Origin: Gracilariopsis chorda
Taxonomy: Eukaryota > Rhodophyta > Florideophyceae > Gracilariales > Gracilariaceae
Assembly (NCBI GenBank): GCA_003194525.1
Contig: NBIV01000001.1
Coordinates: 1,240,001-1,304,000, forward strand
Length of the DNA stretch: 64,000 nt
Reading direction: 5' to 3'
The position numbers and the translations under genes are program-made. The notes under the pieces are model-generated. The model did no database searches. It had not been told where the DNA came from and saw only the letters and a list, made by a program, of their open reading frames with translations. This document shows, piece after piece, positions 40,026 through 51,351 of the stretch (positions are counted from its first letter, which is position 1; every line of letters begins with the position of its first letter).

Positions 40026-43000
40026 CGGGGTTGTGTTCGGAAGTATACGTCATCAAGACCGCAGACTATGTTTACTGTCTGTTTGATTGGATAGTTATTC
40101 ATGTTTATCCGACGATTATGTGATTGCCACAATATCCTCGCGTTCGGGCTATCATGTGCTCTCAGAAGTCAGTACCTGGTGCTGTGAAGTGTCGAAGCTA
40201 TAGGCCGCAGTAAGAGTTATTCTAAGCCTCATATGGGCGGCACTCTGGTGGATTTTGTTTGCAAAACCGAACGGTCTGCATAACAAAGGAGCTGGCCCAT
40301 TTCATTTGGGATGGCGCACAGCTGCCAAGGAGTATCTTCAGGACAAATGGGGGTCGAGGTCCCCACTAACAAACCTAACAAACATTTTTGTTAAAGGCAG
40401 AAGGATTTGCAGTTCAGTCGCAACGGGTTTCTCCGATATTAAGTATGTTTACTTATAGACACCACCTGCAGCGTTCTATGGAAGTTTGTTTTGTTTCTGG
40501 ACAAGCGTTGTTAGAGAGACACGGACGGGACGATCTGAAGGTATTGAAGTTGCCACCGCTATTCTAGAGGAGTTTTTGAATTCGTTTTTGATGTTTAACT
40601 TTATGATATGCATTCGGTTCTTGCACATTACATCCCTTTTCTCATGATAACGCAAACTTTGTCGAGCGTCGCAAGACTGTCCGACAGTTTTGAGTTTTTC
40701 CTTGTCTTTGCCAGCATGGTTCAGTACTTAACTGCTATGCGTTTATTTGAATGATGGAACCAAGTTGTGACGCGCACACAATCATTCTTTAAGCACGCAT
40801 TGCTCAGCACAGCCACATGTGTCACGATCTAGTATCTTGTTGAAATAGGTTTAGATACTGAATAATGATAGAATTGTTACAACACCATCGTCAGTCCAAA
40901 CATTGAATAATTCCTTTTTTGTTCTCAATTGAGGTTGCAGTTCCTGTCCTTCTTGAGAGAGAACTTCGCCAAGGACTTTGATAAAAATCAAGGCATCAAA
41001 ATGCAGTTTGTCTTGGGAAGAAACCCAATCGCAGATTTAGTTGGCCTAAGCCTATTTTGGAATTCATCCACCCCGCTGGCAGAACAAGAAGACAGGAGCT
41101 GCCATTGTAGATCGGAGAAAAGTTTCTATACGCTCACCTTGCACTGTCAAGAAAGGAAACGACTCCTCGGTTCAGATACGGCGAAAGCTCAAGCTTTAGC
41201 TTGCACGGTTGTTGGACTTGGCACCAAGCATGTACAACACCTGTTTTTATCGTTTCTCTTGCACTCTTTTATCGCTTGGGAGCACAGTCGATCTGTTCAT
41301 GAGTATTTCTAGTATTTGTTGCCAATCATGATGATCACGACTAGGTGCCTTATCAATACCCCCGCTTACGACACACCCTTATGTGTGCTTAATCTCTTGC
41401 GGGCAGTGAGCGATGTGTTTCTTAACATTGATGCTCGCTGCAGCCTCAGAAAGACGTTTCTACAACTATAACCTGGGGGGCTAAGAGGCTGTGACAGTTC
41501 AAGATATCGAACGTGGTTGTAGGTTACTGTACAGACAAAGGGGATACAGGGTCGCGTAGTGCACTGGGTGACTTGACAGGAAAAGGTGCGGTTGATGTAC
41601 TCCAGTGAGTAGTACTCTTGTACCGCTTCGAAACTGTCCTTTTCCGTTACTGGCTCTGCGGGGCAATTTCTGTGCTGCTCGCCAGAGCGTTAGTTCGAAA
41701 GCAGGCCAATTTGATGACTATTAACGCAGACCACCAAGGCAAGTTGACAACGGTGCTGAAAAGATGGCAGGAATACGGCACGTGCTCCAAGTGGACCCGC
41801 GTTGTGACCCGTCAACCGGGCTGGTTGACATACAGTAGGCAGTGAAGGAGAATGCTGAGCTGATGGCTAAATGTGTTGTTCTTTCTCGTTGTGTTATATT
41901 ACAGTCTCGAGATTGTTCTGCGTTAGTGTTATGCGCCAGTGTGACTATCATAGTGCAGGACGGATGGAGCTGTTGGAGAAGGGTTTCGTGAGGGTAGAAA
42001 GGCGAAGAATTAAGAGCATGCGAGTTGGAGTGGGTTTGGCACGCTGAGTGCGGCCGGTATGGCGGTTCGAGAATAGATTGAGCGTTTCAGGGGTAGGAAT
42101 TAAGCTCAAGTTGAGAAGCTGGAATGGTGATCTGAGTTGATGTCACTCATGTCAAAGTAAGTTGCGAGAGTGACAGGGAGAGGAGTGCAGCGTGGCGTGT
42201 AAAGTACAGACTGTGTATGACGAAAATGGTTTGAGAGTTGTTCACGTGGCGGATAGGGGGCGAGTTGGATGACAGAGCAAGACGTTACAGAAGTTCGATT
42301 ATGGCGAGGAGGAACGGGACAAGGACATGTGGCACTAACGGTGCAAAGCTGGAAAAGGGTTGTTTACATGGTTACAGGAATGAGGGATGGCGCGTGCGCA
42401 CGGTGCGGCGGGGTGAACAACTTGTTCAAAGTGATGAGCTGAAGAGTTGAGCGGGGCTGGGACACAACTTGAGCAGGTGGAGTGTAAAGTTGTGAGGCGG
42501 CGAAGAAGGTTTTTGTGGACGTGGAGCGCGTGTACGGATGCTTGGCACTTAAAGATGACTGGTAGGGTTGCAGTGGAGTTGAGACGTTTACTGAGGGCTT
42601 GTCAAAAGACGTGGTAGCGGTGCGGTGTGCGAACAAGGTCGAAGTGGGGGTCGGAGATAGCGATGGAGTGTATGGTGGTTCAAGCGATGAGACACGAAAG
42701 CTACCAGTGGCTGAACACGAGAATAGCAAACGCGTTTCAAATCGCGGTGATACGGCGCCGGTAGCGTTGGGGAAGTGGAGGGGGGGGGGGGAGCCACATC
42801 ACGGCAAGCACGACGAGGGGAAACAGTGGCGGAGCTGGGTGAAGGAAGCAGCTCACGAGTGGGGAGAGAGAGCTTTTTCAAAGCAGCGATGCGTACGTAG
42901 ACAAGGTTTACGGCGCGTGGCGGGGCGCATGGCGACGCGGCGGCCACGACTACTGATTGGATTGACGGCTTCACGGCGCATGACGAGCCGTGGTGCCTCC

Positions 43001-43589
43001 GCTCAACGTGGCGTCATCCCGTTCTCTGCACCGGTCTCACGCGCAGCGTTGCTCGCCGCCACACGCGGCGGGCGCGAAGGCGAAGCTGAGCGCGGCGGCG
43101 CACGCAGGGCGGCGAAAAGGTGGCGCCGTCCAGAGAAAACGCGCTTCAAACGCTTGGCAACGGCCCCACGCAAACGATCAGCGCGAGCCAGAAATAAGAA
43201 GCGCAGCGCGGAGAACAAGCGCGCGCCGTGTCACGCGCGCGCCGTGTTGAGAGGCGCCGCCAGCGAGCGGCGGGTCCACGCTGCGCGCCTGACCAGCACC
43301 CGTTTCGTCCGCTCAGCGTTCACCACGTACGACCGCCACATGGCACTGTGCGTCACGTCTCGAACCGTCACTTCCGCCATCCCCATATCTTCAGCCCCTC
43401 TTTCCCTTCTTCCTCCATTCCTCCGTCTTCCCCGCCCCTCGTTGCTGTACCCCCCGCTTCTCCTCCCTCCCCCTCTCTGTACCCCCCCCCCACACTCCAG
43501 CGCCGCTCTTATCGCCGCCCGCTTGCTGCCTGTCCCGCTTTTCTACTCGTCGCTCTTGTGTCAGCCCCTTGTCGCTGCTTGTCATCATC
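40026..43589. other. Largest gene-free interval (3.6 kb)
   Basis: From the RRN3 stop to the LPMO-like start. The first 2 kb are AT-richer and featureless. About 42600-43350 becomes GC-rich with overlapping open frames on several frames (composition effects). About 43375-43560 is a C/T-rich leader. A short direct repeat of CGCGCGCCGTGT lies near 43222-43247. No protein, tRNA or transposon signature was found. Confidence 0.45.
43375..43565 (+). promoter_or_regulatory. C/T-rich leader of the LPMO-like gene
   Basis: Almost G-free pyrimidine-rich sequence with a C run near 43484-43492, ending about 25 bases before the start codon, as in several other genes in this window. Confidence 0.45.
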
Positions 43590-44753
43590 ATGTCTTCTCC
43601 ATTCACCGCCCTTTCCTTGCTACTCTCTGCCCTTCTGTCTGTGCTCCTCTTGCAACACCGCGCACACGCCCATCAATCCATATCCAACCCAACACCCATC
43701 AGCCGAGATGTAGCCTGTCGAATAAGCAACAAGCAAAACTGCCCAGGCCCCTGTCCAACTCGCGATCGTCGCATGGACCAAACTCCAAACAACCCCGCTG
43801 CAGTCGTCCAACGAAACGGCTGGCTCTCCGTCAACACCATGGCCAACAACCATCGTGGCGGTTTTTCCCGCTGGACGCTGGTCAACGTCAGAGACATGTA
43901 CAGCAAGAAATGGCACGACAAGAATGCCTTCCTGTGGACCTGCGCCGATCTCTCCGTTACCAAGTGCACCAACAGGAATCACGATCGTGACTGCTTCTAC
44001 GACAACAATGACGTGTACTACCGCCATCAAATCCAGATCCCTCCCGTCTACAAGGACGGCGTCTACGTGCTGGGCTGGGCTTGGTATGGCGGCGGTGAAC
44101 GTTGGGGAGACTTTGGAGATTACTACGACTGCATGTACATTGAAGTTAGGGGCGGTCCGTATTGGCCCGCCTACCAACCCATCTTCTACGCCGGGCCCTC
44201 GCTGTCGGGCCGCGGTGGAAAGTGTCGCTCCACCGTCAATCGGCTGGGAATCTGCTGGAAGGAACCGTGCCCAGATGGCGGACGGTGGACAAGTCTACAA
44301 AAGCCCGCCGAGTTCTCCCGAGGCATGCCTCCAACACTGCCAGCGTCAAGATTCCGCAACCCGTGGAGACCAAAGCCGAGGACGTATTCCTCGCCGTTCG
44401 TCACCTCTCTCACAATTCGCTCCGCCGATTATCCGGGACGTGTGTTCACGAGCACGTTGATGACCAGGCGCGCTCACGTGTTCATTACCAAACGTATGAG
44501 AACTACCGTCACGTGTGAAGTTTCTGGGCATGTCAAGTCGGTCACTTTCTTCGTCAATGGCTATCAGAGCCGCACTGACTATTCGGCTCCCTATTCAATC
44601 GCGGGCGATTTCTATGAACGTCGCAAGCGCCGCCATCGATTTGCACCGTGGAAGTACGGCATTGACAACGCGGTGGTGACGTTGTCGTGCCAGGCAATCG
44701 GATTTGACGGGACGAAGCACTTCGCCAATCTGGAGTTGAGCTCCGCATTCTAA
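43590..44753 (+). CDS. Secreted LPMO-like (chitin-binding type-4-like) protein with C-terminal Ig-like region
   Basis: 387 residues from the ATG at 43590. A signal peptide (SPFTALSLLLSALLSVLLL) ends in AHA, so cleavage would leave an N-terminal His in HQSISNPTPISR. That is the first ligand of the copper histidine brace of lytic polysaccharide monooxygenases, and HxxxxxPxxR is the usual beginning of AA10/AA15-type enzymes. A second His candidate is in NNHRGGFSRWTLV, and the axial aromatic candidate is in GDYYDCMYIEV. VYVLGWAWYGGGE resembles the core strand seen in these folds. Cys residues are plentiful (at least ten), suggesting disulphides. The last ~110 residues resemble an Ig-like beta domain (VTCEVSGHVKSVTFFVNGYQ). 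Oxidative cleavage of a cell-wall polysaccharide is inferred; the substrate is unknown. Confidence 0.55.
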   Translation: MSSPFTALSLLLSALLSVLLLQHRAHAHQSISNPTPISRDVACRISNKQNCPGPCPTRDRRMDQTPNNPAAVVQRNGWLSVNTMANNHRGGFSRWTLVNVRDMYSKKWHDKNAFLWTCADLSVTKCTNRNHDRDCFYDNNDVYYRHQIQIPPVYKDGVYVLGWAWYGGGERWGDFGDYYDCMYIEVRGGPYWPAYQPIFYAGPSLSGRGGKCRSTVNRLGICWKEPCPDGGRWTSLQKPAEFSRGMPPTLPASRFRNPWRPKPRTYSSPFVTSLTIRSADYPGRVFTSTLMTRRAHVFITKRMRTTVTCEVSGHVKSVTFFVNGYQSRTDYSAPYSIAGDFYERRKRRHRFAPWKYGIDNAVVTLSCQAIGFDGTKHFANLELSSAF

Positions 44754-47387
44754 GGAGCGGTGCGTTGGTTTGCTGAGCTCATGTACATACATACACCTTC
44801 GGGTAGATAATGGCGATTTCCTTTTTCTGGGAGCGTAGAACCGGTGCCGCTATTCTGATGTGTTGGCTGTTTTCGGCGCAAAGGCGGGCGAGGCGGTTTC
44901 AAATGTGTACATAGTTTTTTTTTTTTTTTTTGCGTGTTGAGACCGCACGGTGCGTGGCCGTGAATCAGAAAGAGAGTGGATGTGTTCAAATTTGTAAAGA
45001 GATTGCGTGCACTCAATTGGCAAGCAGCCCGTTCGCACTTGAGGCAGAGCGTGTTTGCGGCGGTTGTACCGAACCGAACGGATGTACTTGCACAAAAGCG
45101 GCGTTGTCACTGTTGGCACTGGCGTCCGGTTTAGTGTAACACGGTACGAATGCGTGTCCGTACCTGCTTTGATTTCAGTTTCAGAGGCGGGGGCAGTACA
45201 CTTTGTACGGCACTGGCGTGCTGAGACGGTGGACGAGGATATCGGAAGCGCTCACATGTTTTGTGGTGGATACGATTGTTGCTGCCGTGAGCGCATTAGA
45301 GATTTGAAATCGAGAGGCGTGAGAGATGGTTTTGAACGGGAGCAAAGGCATACAGGGGAGGTAATGGACAGAAGCGCTCTCGGGATCACGGAGATCAACG
45401 AAGAGGTTGGCGACGTCGGAGGGCTTTCCGAATCGGTGCGAACGGGTTCGGACGCTGATTTTGGGCGCGGTTGGGGCTTTTTGCTGCTGCTGTGGGAGAC
45501 AGACTCGGTTGGCGGCCAGACGAAAAACGGAGGCGATGGTTGCGGAGGGAAGTGGAGCGACATGACGCAAGGTTGTGTCGGCATCGGAACGGGGGCCATG
45601 GTGCGTCAACGTGGAGGGCCGGGGGCGCGTAACGCGGGCGATTTGGGTGGAGAGCGTTCTGGCTGCCAAGTGTTCTGTACTGGGCGACTGCCACCCGATT
45701 GGCTGCTCATTATTCTGCACGCACTGTAATCTGCTCACCGAACAAACAAGTCGTTCAACTGCCGGCCAACGACCGCTAACTGTTAGCGCTGCACAAGAGC
45801 GGCGCCGAGAATACTTATTATTGTCTGTCTGTGTGTCCTCTTCTTCGAGTTCATTGTGCAACCGAAGGCAGTGAAGCAAACCTACTTATATGCTTCTCGG
45901 TTGTAACATGAATCTTACACGTGTCTGACACGTATGACACGAACCGTTTAACAGGCTTGACCCTTACACTTGGATTGGTTTGCTTCATGCGTGGCATACG
46001 ATACGCGCCAATGGCGTAACTTATCGTTGGTAAGGCTCAACGAGCACTTCGTGCCAAATTCGCTCCTCATGCGACGTTTCCCATTGCTGCGCCTTGGCGG
46101 CCAAGTGCGGTCACCGCTGCAAATCGCGCCACCGCCAAACGAAAGTTGCCTCCCTCACTACGAATTTCGTCCTATCTGAGTAACATTATAGTACCTCACG
46201 CGCCCCTCCCGTTCTGATCACGTCTTGCAAAACGGCCCCAACAGCTGAGGCACACCTTCCATCACACTGCATGTGGCCGTTGTAACTCTTCCACACTCGC
46301 GCTTGTAAATCAGCTCGTACAAAAAGACACCGAAAACCGCACTTCTCTCACCGCCGCCATAAGGCGTTAATCCACGTGCCGCGTCGAACCCGCCGTCGAG
46401 GCGAGAAACGGCGCAGCCAACAATGGATGAGCGACTTGATCCGTCCGCGAACACAGCCTTTTCCCCACGCAAGACACCTGCATACGTTCGCCCGCACCAA
46501 CCAATCATCCACCCGAATGCTGCAAGCTCAACACTTCGAACGTGCGCGTCCAAAGCCACGCTGCGACGCACACGCGCTTGCTTCGGAAAGCCGTCGCGTG
46601 ACCCCTGCAGCTTTCAAGCGCACTTGTTTTGTACTCTTCCTTGCGTCCAGATGCCATCACTCGTTGTTGCACACTTGGCCGCTTTCACATTCAGTCGCCG
46701 CCCACAATGCTTGTGCGTCCATCATTACCCTATCGCCGCAATTCACCACCCTCGTAGAGCACACGGCGACCGTCTGCGAGTCACAACATCTCTCCAGCTA
46801 GCACCGCACGTCTTTAGTCCTGGTTTAACTGTACGAACGTACACCGGGCCGCCAACCTCAGCCCCCGCCCCCAAATGTATTCATCCTTTGCATACAAGTA
46901 TTCACTTTGGTATTGGAAGAGCTGTATGATGAACATTTCGTTTCATGTCTTCACGTTTCATGTAAACATGATTGTTTCTTCCAGTGGTAGCCGTCCAGTT
47001 ACCCATCGAACAGTTTCAACTTCTCCCTGCGCACCGAACGTACCAAAAGGTACCTTAGCGTGTTGCGTAAACGTGACGATGAAGACGCCCATTGGTGCAT
47101 GTGCAGTCGACGGAATGGCTTTGCTAGTTTAAGAAACCAGTTGCCAGGGACAGAGGCGAGGCATGCTTGTGTGACAAGCTTCGAAAAGTCCGACCCGAGA
47201 GCCGACGCAGGGCGCAAAGTGCAGGAGGTGCCAGTGTGACGCTCATCGGCTGCGAAGGGTCGTGTCTGTGTGCAGCGCCTCATGGCTACACTACTGTTCG
47301 ACACTGTATTTTGGGCCTCTGCCCGTGGGCACAGCGGTCACGTCCCCCAGGGTCGAGTTCGAGAGCCAGCTGGCCGTGACGCTTCAA
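44754..47387. other. Gene-free interval (2.6 kb)
   Basis: Contains a T run at about 44914-44931. Between 45055 and 45879 frames are open on both strands at once without recognisable similarity. The remainder is mixed sequence leading to the deacetylase. No RNA gene recognised. Confidence 0.4.
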
Positions 47388-48494
47388 ATGCCGCCCAATG
47401 CATCCTGCACGACGCGCCTCGCCTTCCTCGCTGCCCTTCCCTTCCGCAATTTTGCCACATCTCATTCTTCCCCGCAGAAGCGCTCCAGCCTCAAGCGCGG
47501 CGGCAACATGTCTGCAGAACGCTCTGCGGAACGTCGTATGCCGGTGATATACTCACCGGTCTTCAAGGATCATCGTCCCAAACGAGTGCATCCGGAATGC
47601 CCAGAGCGGCTTGACGCGTGCGTTACCGCCCTCAAGGAGAACGACCAGCTGTCGCCGCTACTCGACTGGCTGGAACCGGAACAGGTTCCCGGCGATTCTG
47701 AACGTCGCAAGAACGTCATGGAAGCGGTTCGCTCTGTGCATCGATTCGAGGGCTATCTGGATGAGCTGCAGCAGGTATGCAAAGCAGGGAGTGGTTTAGA
47801 CCCGGATACATACGTCTCTAAGCAAAGCTTTGAAGTCGCTTTACTTGCGGTTAGTGCGTGGATGCAAGCTGTTGACTTGGCATGTGAACAACGTACAGCA
47901 TGGGCGCTTGCTAGGCCGCCTGGTCATCACGCTACCCCAGCATCTGGTATGGGTTTTTGTCTTTTATCCAACGCTGCGATCGCGGCAAAGTATGCTCTTA
48001 CCAAGGATAACGTCAACAATGTTGCAATCTTGGACTACGATGTGCATCATGGTAATGGAACTGAGGCTTCTGTTAAGAACGAAAAGAACATTCGTTTCGC
48101 ATCCAGCCACCAGTGGCCGCTGTATCCTGGCTCGGGTGAAGGCGGCGTATCTGGCAAGTACGAGAACGTGCTCAACGTTACCCTCCCACCCGGCACTGAT
48201 ATCGACACTTATCGCGATGAGTTTGAACGTATGCTCGACTTTGTCATGGAAGATGACCCTGAGTTGATAATAGTTAGTGCGGGATTTGATGCACTTGATG
48301 TTGACCCACTTGCAGGTCTCATGTTTCGTCCTGAGGATTACCGCTTATTTACACAGCTCATCTTTGAAAGAGCTGGTGAAAACACCAAAGTCATTTTCGG
48401 ACTAGAGGGAGGTTACAATCTTGAGGAAGGGGGACTTGGGGATGCCGTTCGCGAGAGTATTGCTGGGTATTGTGTTCAAACTGAATCTGAGTGA
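47388..48494 (+). CDS. Histone deacetylase family protein, HDA14-like, with organelle-type leader
   Basis: 368 residues from the ATG at 47388. A second in-frame ATG (47508, MSAERSAERR) would give a leaderless form. The first 40 residues (TRLAFLAALPFRNFATSHSS) look like a mitochondrial/plastid presequence. The deacetylase core shows HPECPERL, ARPPGHHATP with the paired catalytic His, ILDYDVHHGNGTE with zinc ligands Asp/His, SSHQWPLYPGSGE, SAGFDALDVDPLAG with the third zinc Asp, and GLEGGYNLE. The HQWPLYPG type places it with class II-like enzymes such as plant HDA14 and bacterial relatives, which include organelle-located lysine deacetylases and polyamine/melatonin-active members. An AATAAA at 48642-48647 may mark the 3' end. 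Confidence 0.92.
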   Translation: MPPNASCTTRLAFLAALPFRNFATSHSSPQKRSSLKRGGNMSAERSAERRMPVIYSPVFKDHRPKRVHPECPERLDACVTALKENDQLSPLLDWLEPEQVPGDSERRKNVMEAVRSVHRFEGYLDELQQVCKAGSGLDPDTYVSKQSFEVALLAVSAWMQAVDLACEQRTAWALARPPGHHATPASGMGFCLLSNAAIAAKYALTKDNVNNVAILDYDVHHGNGTEASVKNEKNIRFASSHQWPLYPGSGEGGVSGKYENVLNVTLPPGTDIDTYRDEFERMLDFVMEDDPELIIVSAGFDALDVDPLAGLMFRPEDYRLFTQLIFERAGENTKVIFGLEGGYNLEEGGLGDAVRESIAGYCVQTESE

Positions 48495-49283
48495 GTATGC
48501 TCGTAGCGCCCATCTTTTCTACGAGCTTTCGCACCTCATCCTGTTTCGGGTGTACGAAAAGGTGTAACTCCACATCTACAGGCATCCCTTCTTCCTTGTC
48601 AAGCTGTCTACCACATTGCTTATATTTTGCACACATTGTTCAATAAACTCTCATCACCAAGGGGCCATCGTTGCGTCGACCGCCGAAGAAGTCAAGAAAC
48701 AACCTGTGCCAGCACCAAAAAGGCCAGTGATGAGAAGGTGAGCTGTGTGCAATCCGCACGAGATGCAGTCATTATTCCAACGGCCGCCGGAAGCATATGT
48801 CCAGTCAGAGCCTCATTGATGTGTTCGCGCTTAATTTTGGGACAACGTCGCATCTCACTCACAACACTTTTCTGTAGATAGACAGCAGTCTCTTTCGAAT
48901 TATATATCATTCATTCTGTCACGATGCCCTACACTGGAAGCGGTTCCACAACAGTCGCGAACCGTGCTCTTGTCTGATCCCAAAGTCCGCCTGCAACCTT
49001 CAGAGTTGGTCAGCAACGGCATCGAGGTGTTGCTTCGGCTAAGCTGCTCGTGTCGGTTTCGCTCCCATCGTCAGATCGCTTTGAGCCTCAAGCACTGTCT
49101 GTGAAGCGAATTGCTGAAAGCAGTTGCTTCGCAGAAGTGTTCATCGATGAACACTGGGTTCCTTGTGTGTTCCTTCAAACTAGACCCAGCATTTCTCTTT
49201 GCACCCATCACTCATTTTCTTCTACCGCCACCTTTCATTCCGCCTGTCGCACGTGCACCTAATGCTGATCATGCTGCAGAAGC
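48495..49283. other. Intergenic region, no gene seen
   Basis: About 790 bases holding the deacetylase 3' UTR (with AATAAA at 48642) and the upstream region of the membrane protein gene. Nothing else recognised. Confidence 0.45.
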
Positions 49284-50456
49284 ATGGTACGATTTCTCAG
49301 AAGCTGCTTTGAGATTATAGACAATAAGAAATCGCTTGACTGGTTTGTTGCTTCTGAGATTATGTTAGCAAGGTTACACTTTCCGATAGCCGTATGTTTC
49401 TCTATAGGAATCCTCGCGCAAACTGGTTTGGTTCCGTACGCCGCCCCGCACGAATGGAAGTTTGTCCTGATCGCAAGTTTGTTTCTGACACTTGCGAACG
49501 GACGAGACCTTAACCACTGCATCCGGGCTTTGTTTCAAACAGAACCGAGAGAAGAAGATGCAGTTACATCGCTTGGTTTGACCACTTGGAATGACTCTGG
49601 AAGTGCTGGAGGGCACATGCAACTCTTATCCGCCTTTGCATTGACCCTTGGCAGCGTATCATTACTGAATGCGAGCATCATTGGGATTGCGCGAGACTCT
49701 GAAGGTTCTTCGAACATCTGTCGGCGGCAGTTTGCATCATCTTTTGCCCTGTTCTTGATCGGGTCCGGAGCGAACAACATTCCGGTTAACAAGAAAGCAC
49801 AAAGGTTAGAATGCACGCGAATCTTAGTTGGTTTTCAGAATATTCTTGCCAGTGCGACGTTAAGCGTTGCGAGTGTGTTGATGCTACCGGGAATTGGAGG
49901 GGAAAAAACAACAAGCTCATTTCAGCTTTCACTTACGTCGGCTTTGTCGGGGATAGGAAGTATTCTGTTGATTATGTCTTCTATTGTGAACTATTTCTAC
50001 ACCGTAGCATACTGCACGCGACAGTGTGAGTATCTTGAAAGCTTTTGTCTCGCGCATGCACATGAAAAAGCTGAAGTTGGAGCGAAGCGTCGCAGATTGA
50101 TGACATGGGAACGAGTCAAAAGCTTGTTCTGGTCTGGGAGAAGCAACTGGTGGAAGCGTCGTAAGCCAGTCGTTCGGAAACGGCTCCGGCGGAACGCCAG
50201 CAACAATCGTATAGATCAGTATGACCCAGGAGGAACCCGTATCATTCTGAGTGAGAGCTCGGAATTTGAAATGGACTCCTCTTCATCGTTGCTGAGTCGC
50301 TCAGCCTCATCATCATCCTATAGCTCTTTCTCTAGCTTGTATGACGAAGAGCAAGGGCGTGAATCATCAGATGGATCAATAAGTGAACACAGCACACCAG
50401 AACGGCGTGGAAGAAGCGCTCACGGTCGTGACATGCCGCGACGTGCGCACTCGTAG
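49284..50456 (+). CDS. Multi-pass membrane protein with basic/Ser-rich tail, unknown function
   Basis: 390 residues from the ATG at 49284; an in-frame stop lies 18 bases upstream, so this is the first possible ATG unless there is an upstream exon. About six hydrophobic segments: LHFPIAVCFSIGILAQTGLV (~30), WKFVLIASLFLTLA (~57), LLSAFALTLGSVSLLNASII (~115), FASSFALFLIGSGANN (~150), ILASATLSVASVLML (~185) and LSGIGSILLIMSSIVNYFY (~225). The C-terminal ~130 residues are soluble: first strongly basic (RKPVVRKRLRRN), then Ser-rich with acidic patches, a likely phosphorylated tail. I recognise no family. Confidence 0.6.
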   Translation: MVRFLRSCFEIIDNKKSLDWFVASEIMLARLHFPIAVCFSIGILAQTGLVPYAAPHEWKFVLIASLFLTLANGRDLNHCIRALFQTEPREEDAVTSLGLTTWNDSGSAGGHMQLLSAFALTLGSVSLLNASIIGIARDSEGSSNICRRQFASSFALFLIGSGANNIPVNKKAQRLECTRILVGFQNILASATLSVASVLMLPGIGGEKTTSSFQLSLTSALSGIGSILLIMSSIVNYFYTVAYCTRQCEYLESFCLAHAHEKAEVGAKRRRLMTWERVKSLFWSGRSNWWKRRKPVVRKRLRRNASNNRIDQYDPGGTRIILSESSEFEMDSSSSLLSRSASSSSYSSFSSLYDEEQGRESSDGSISEHSTPERRGRSAHGRDMPRRAHS

Positions 50457-51279
50457 GTCTGGGAGTCCTTCGAGAAGTTCTCGCAAATCTGCTTCATATG
50501 GGAAAGTTTCATGGCTCTAGTACCTCACACACAGTTATATAAATACGGTTTCATACAGGATAGTTATACGAGAACAACTTGCAAACGTCTTCTTTTTTGT
50601 TCATTGTACACGATACTTTTGTGCATCCTTTTTGTATTTGTATTTGTTTTCAAGAATGGAAGAGTTCCTCTGTTGGGTGGGTGAGTGAGCTTCTTCATGG
50701 ATTCCGCAGGTCACTGATCTGCGATACAGCTGACCAGGGTCACTAAGAGAACATGCTACCGCTACTTGGGATGCGTTTACGCGCATTGATCGGAACGTTA
50801 TCCATGTAGGCAGGTGTTGTGCGGAATGAACGGTTTCGTACGTGTGAGCGAGGATTGTTTGCATAAGAGCGGTGCTGTTTTCTCTGAATGCTCTTCGGGG
50901 AATCCGCTTCAGTTAAGAACGGATCTGCATAATGTTGTGCTAAATTGTTGGACATTTCGCGATCAGGGAGCTTTCTGTAATAGTGGCAATAGCCTTACTA
51001 ACATCAACAACTTAGTATGAGAGCGAAAGTCTGAGGGATCCCGACGAGCATCCTGAGTTCCAGGTTAAGCGACGTCGTTGTCGGTGTGAGCATTCGTAGC
51101 GATATGTAGTCCTTAGCAAACCCCGGGCTAACATAGAATTGATGTTACTCGTTCGTAAACAGAGAGAGAGAGCGATATCTAGGTCATGCCCAATTTTTGA
51201 GCGAAGGAACGCCATTAAGACCACTGCGCAGACCGTGCCGTAGCAAAACAAAACGTGCAAATCGTGCAGCGATTATCAG
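50457..51279. other. Intergenic region, no gene seen
   Basis: About 820 AT-richer bases between the membrane protein and tRNA-Glu. Nothing supported beyond the Pol III stop listed separately. Confidence 0.4.
51245..51253 (-). terminator. RNA polymerase III terminator of tRNA-Glu
   Basis: Two T4 runs on the minus strand (TTTTGTTTT), 27-35 bases past the tRNA 3' end. Confidence 0.6.
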
Positions 51280-51351
51280 TTCCTCCACGGGGAATTGAAC
51301 CCCGGCCTCCTGAGTGAGAGTCAGAAATCCTAACCACTAGACCATAGAGGA
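51280..51351 (-). tRNA. tRNA-Glu (anticodon CUC)
   Basis: 72 bases, no intron. The acceptor stem TCCTCTA pairs with TGGAGGA (one G-U). The D-arm GTCTAGTGGTTAGGAT is the usual eukaryotic tRNA-Glu A-box. The anticodon arm TCTGA-CTCTCAC-TCAGG places CTC at positions 34-36. The T-arm is CGGGGTTCAATTCCCCG, a good B-box. The discriminator base is A and CCA is not encoded, as expected for a nuclear gene. It decodes GAG. Confidence 0.96.

Noticed and set aside
42599-43990. A 463-codon plus-strand frame running into the LPMO-like gene
   Set aside because: It is the wrong phase over the LPMO-like gene, Arg-rich and without similarity. The signal-peptide frame starting at 43590 is clearly the coding one.
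45055-45879. Open frames over 220 codons on both strands at the same place
   Set aside because: Mutually overlapping, no domain, no helix or core pattern; composition artefact is more likely.
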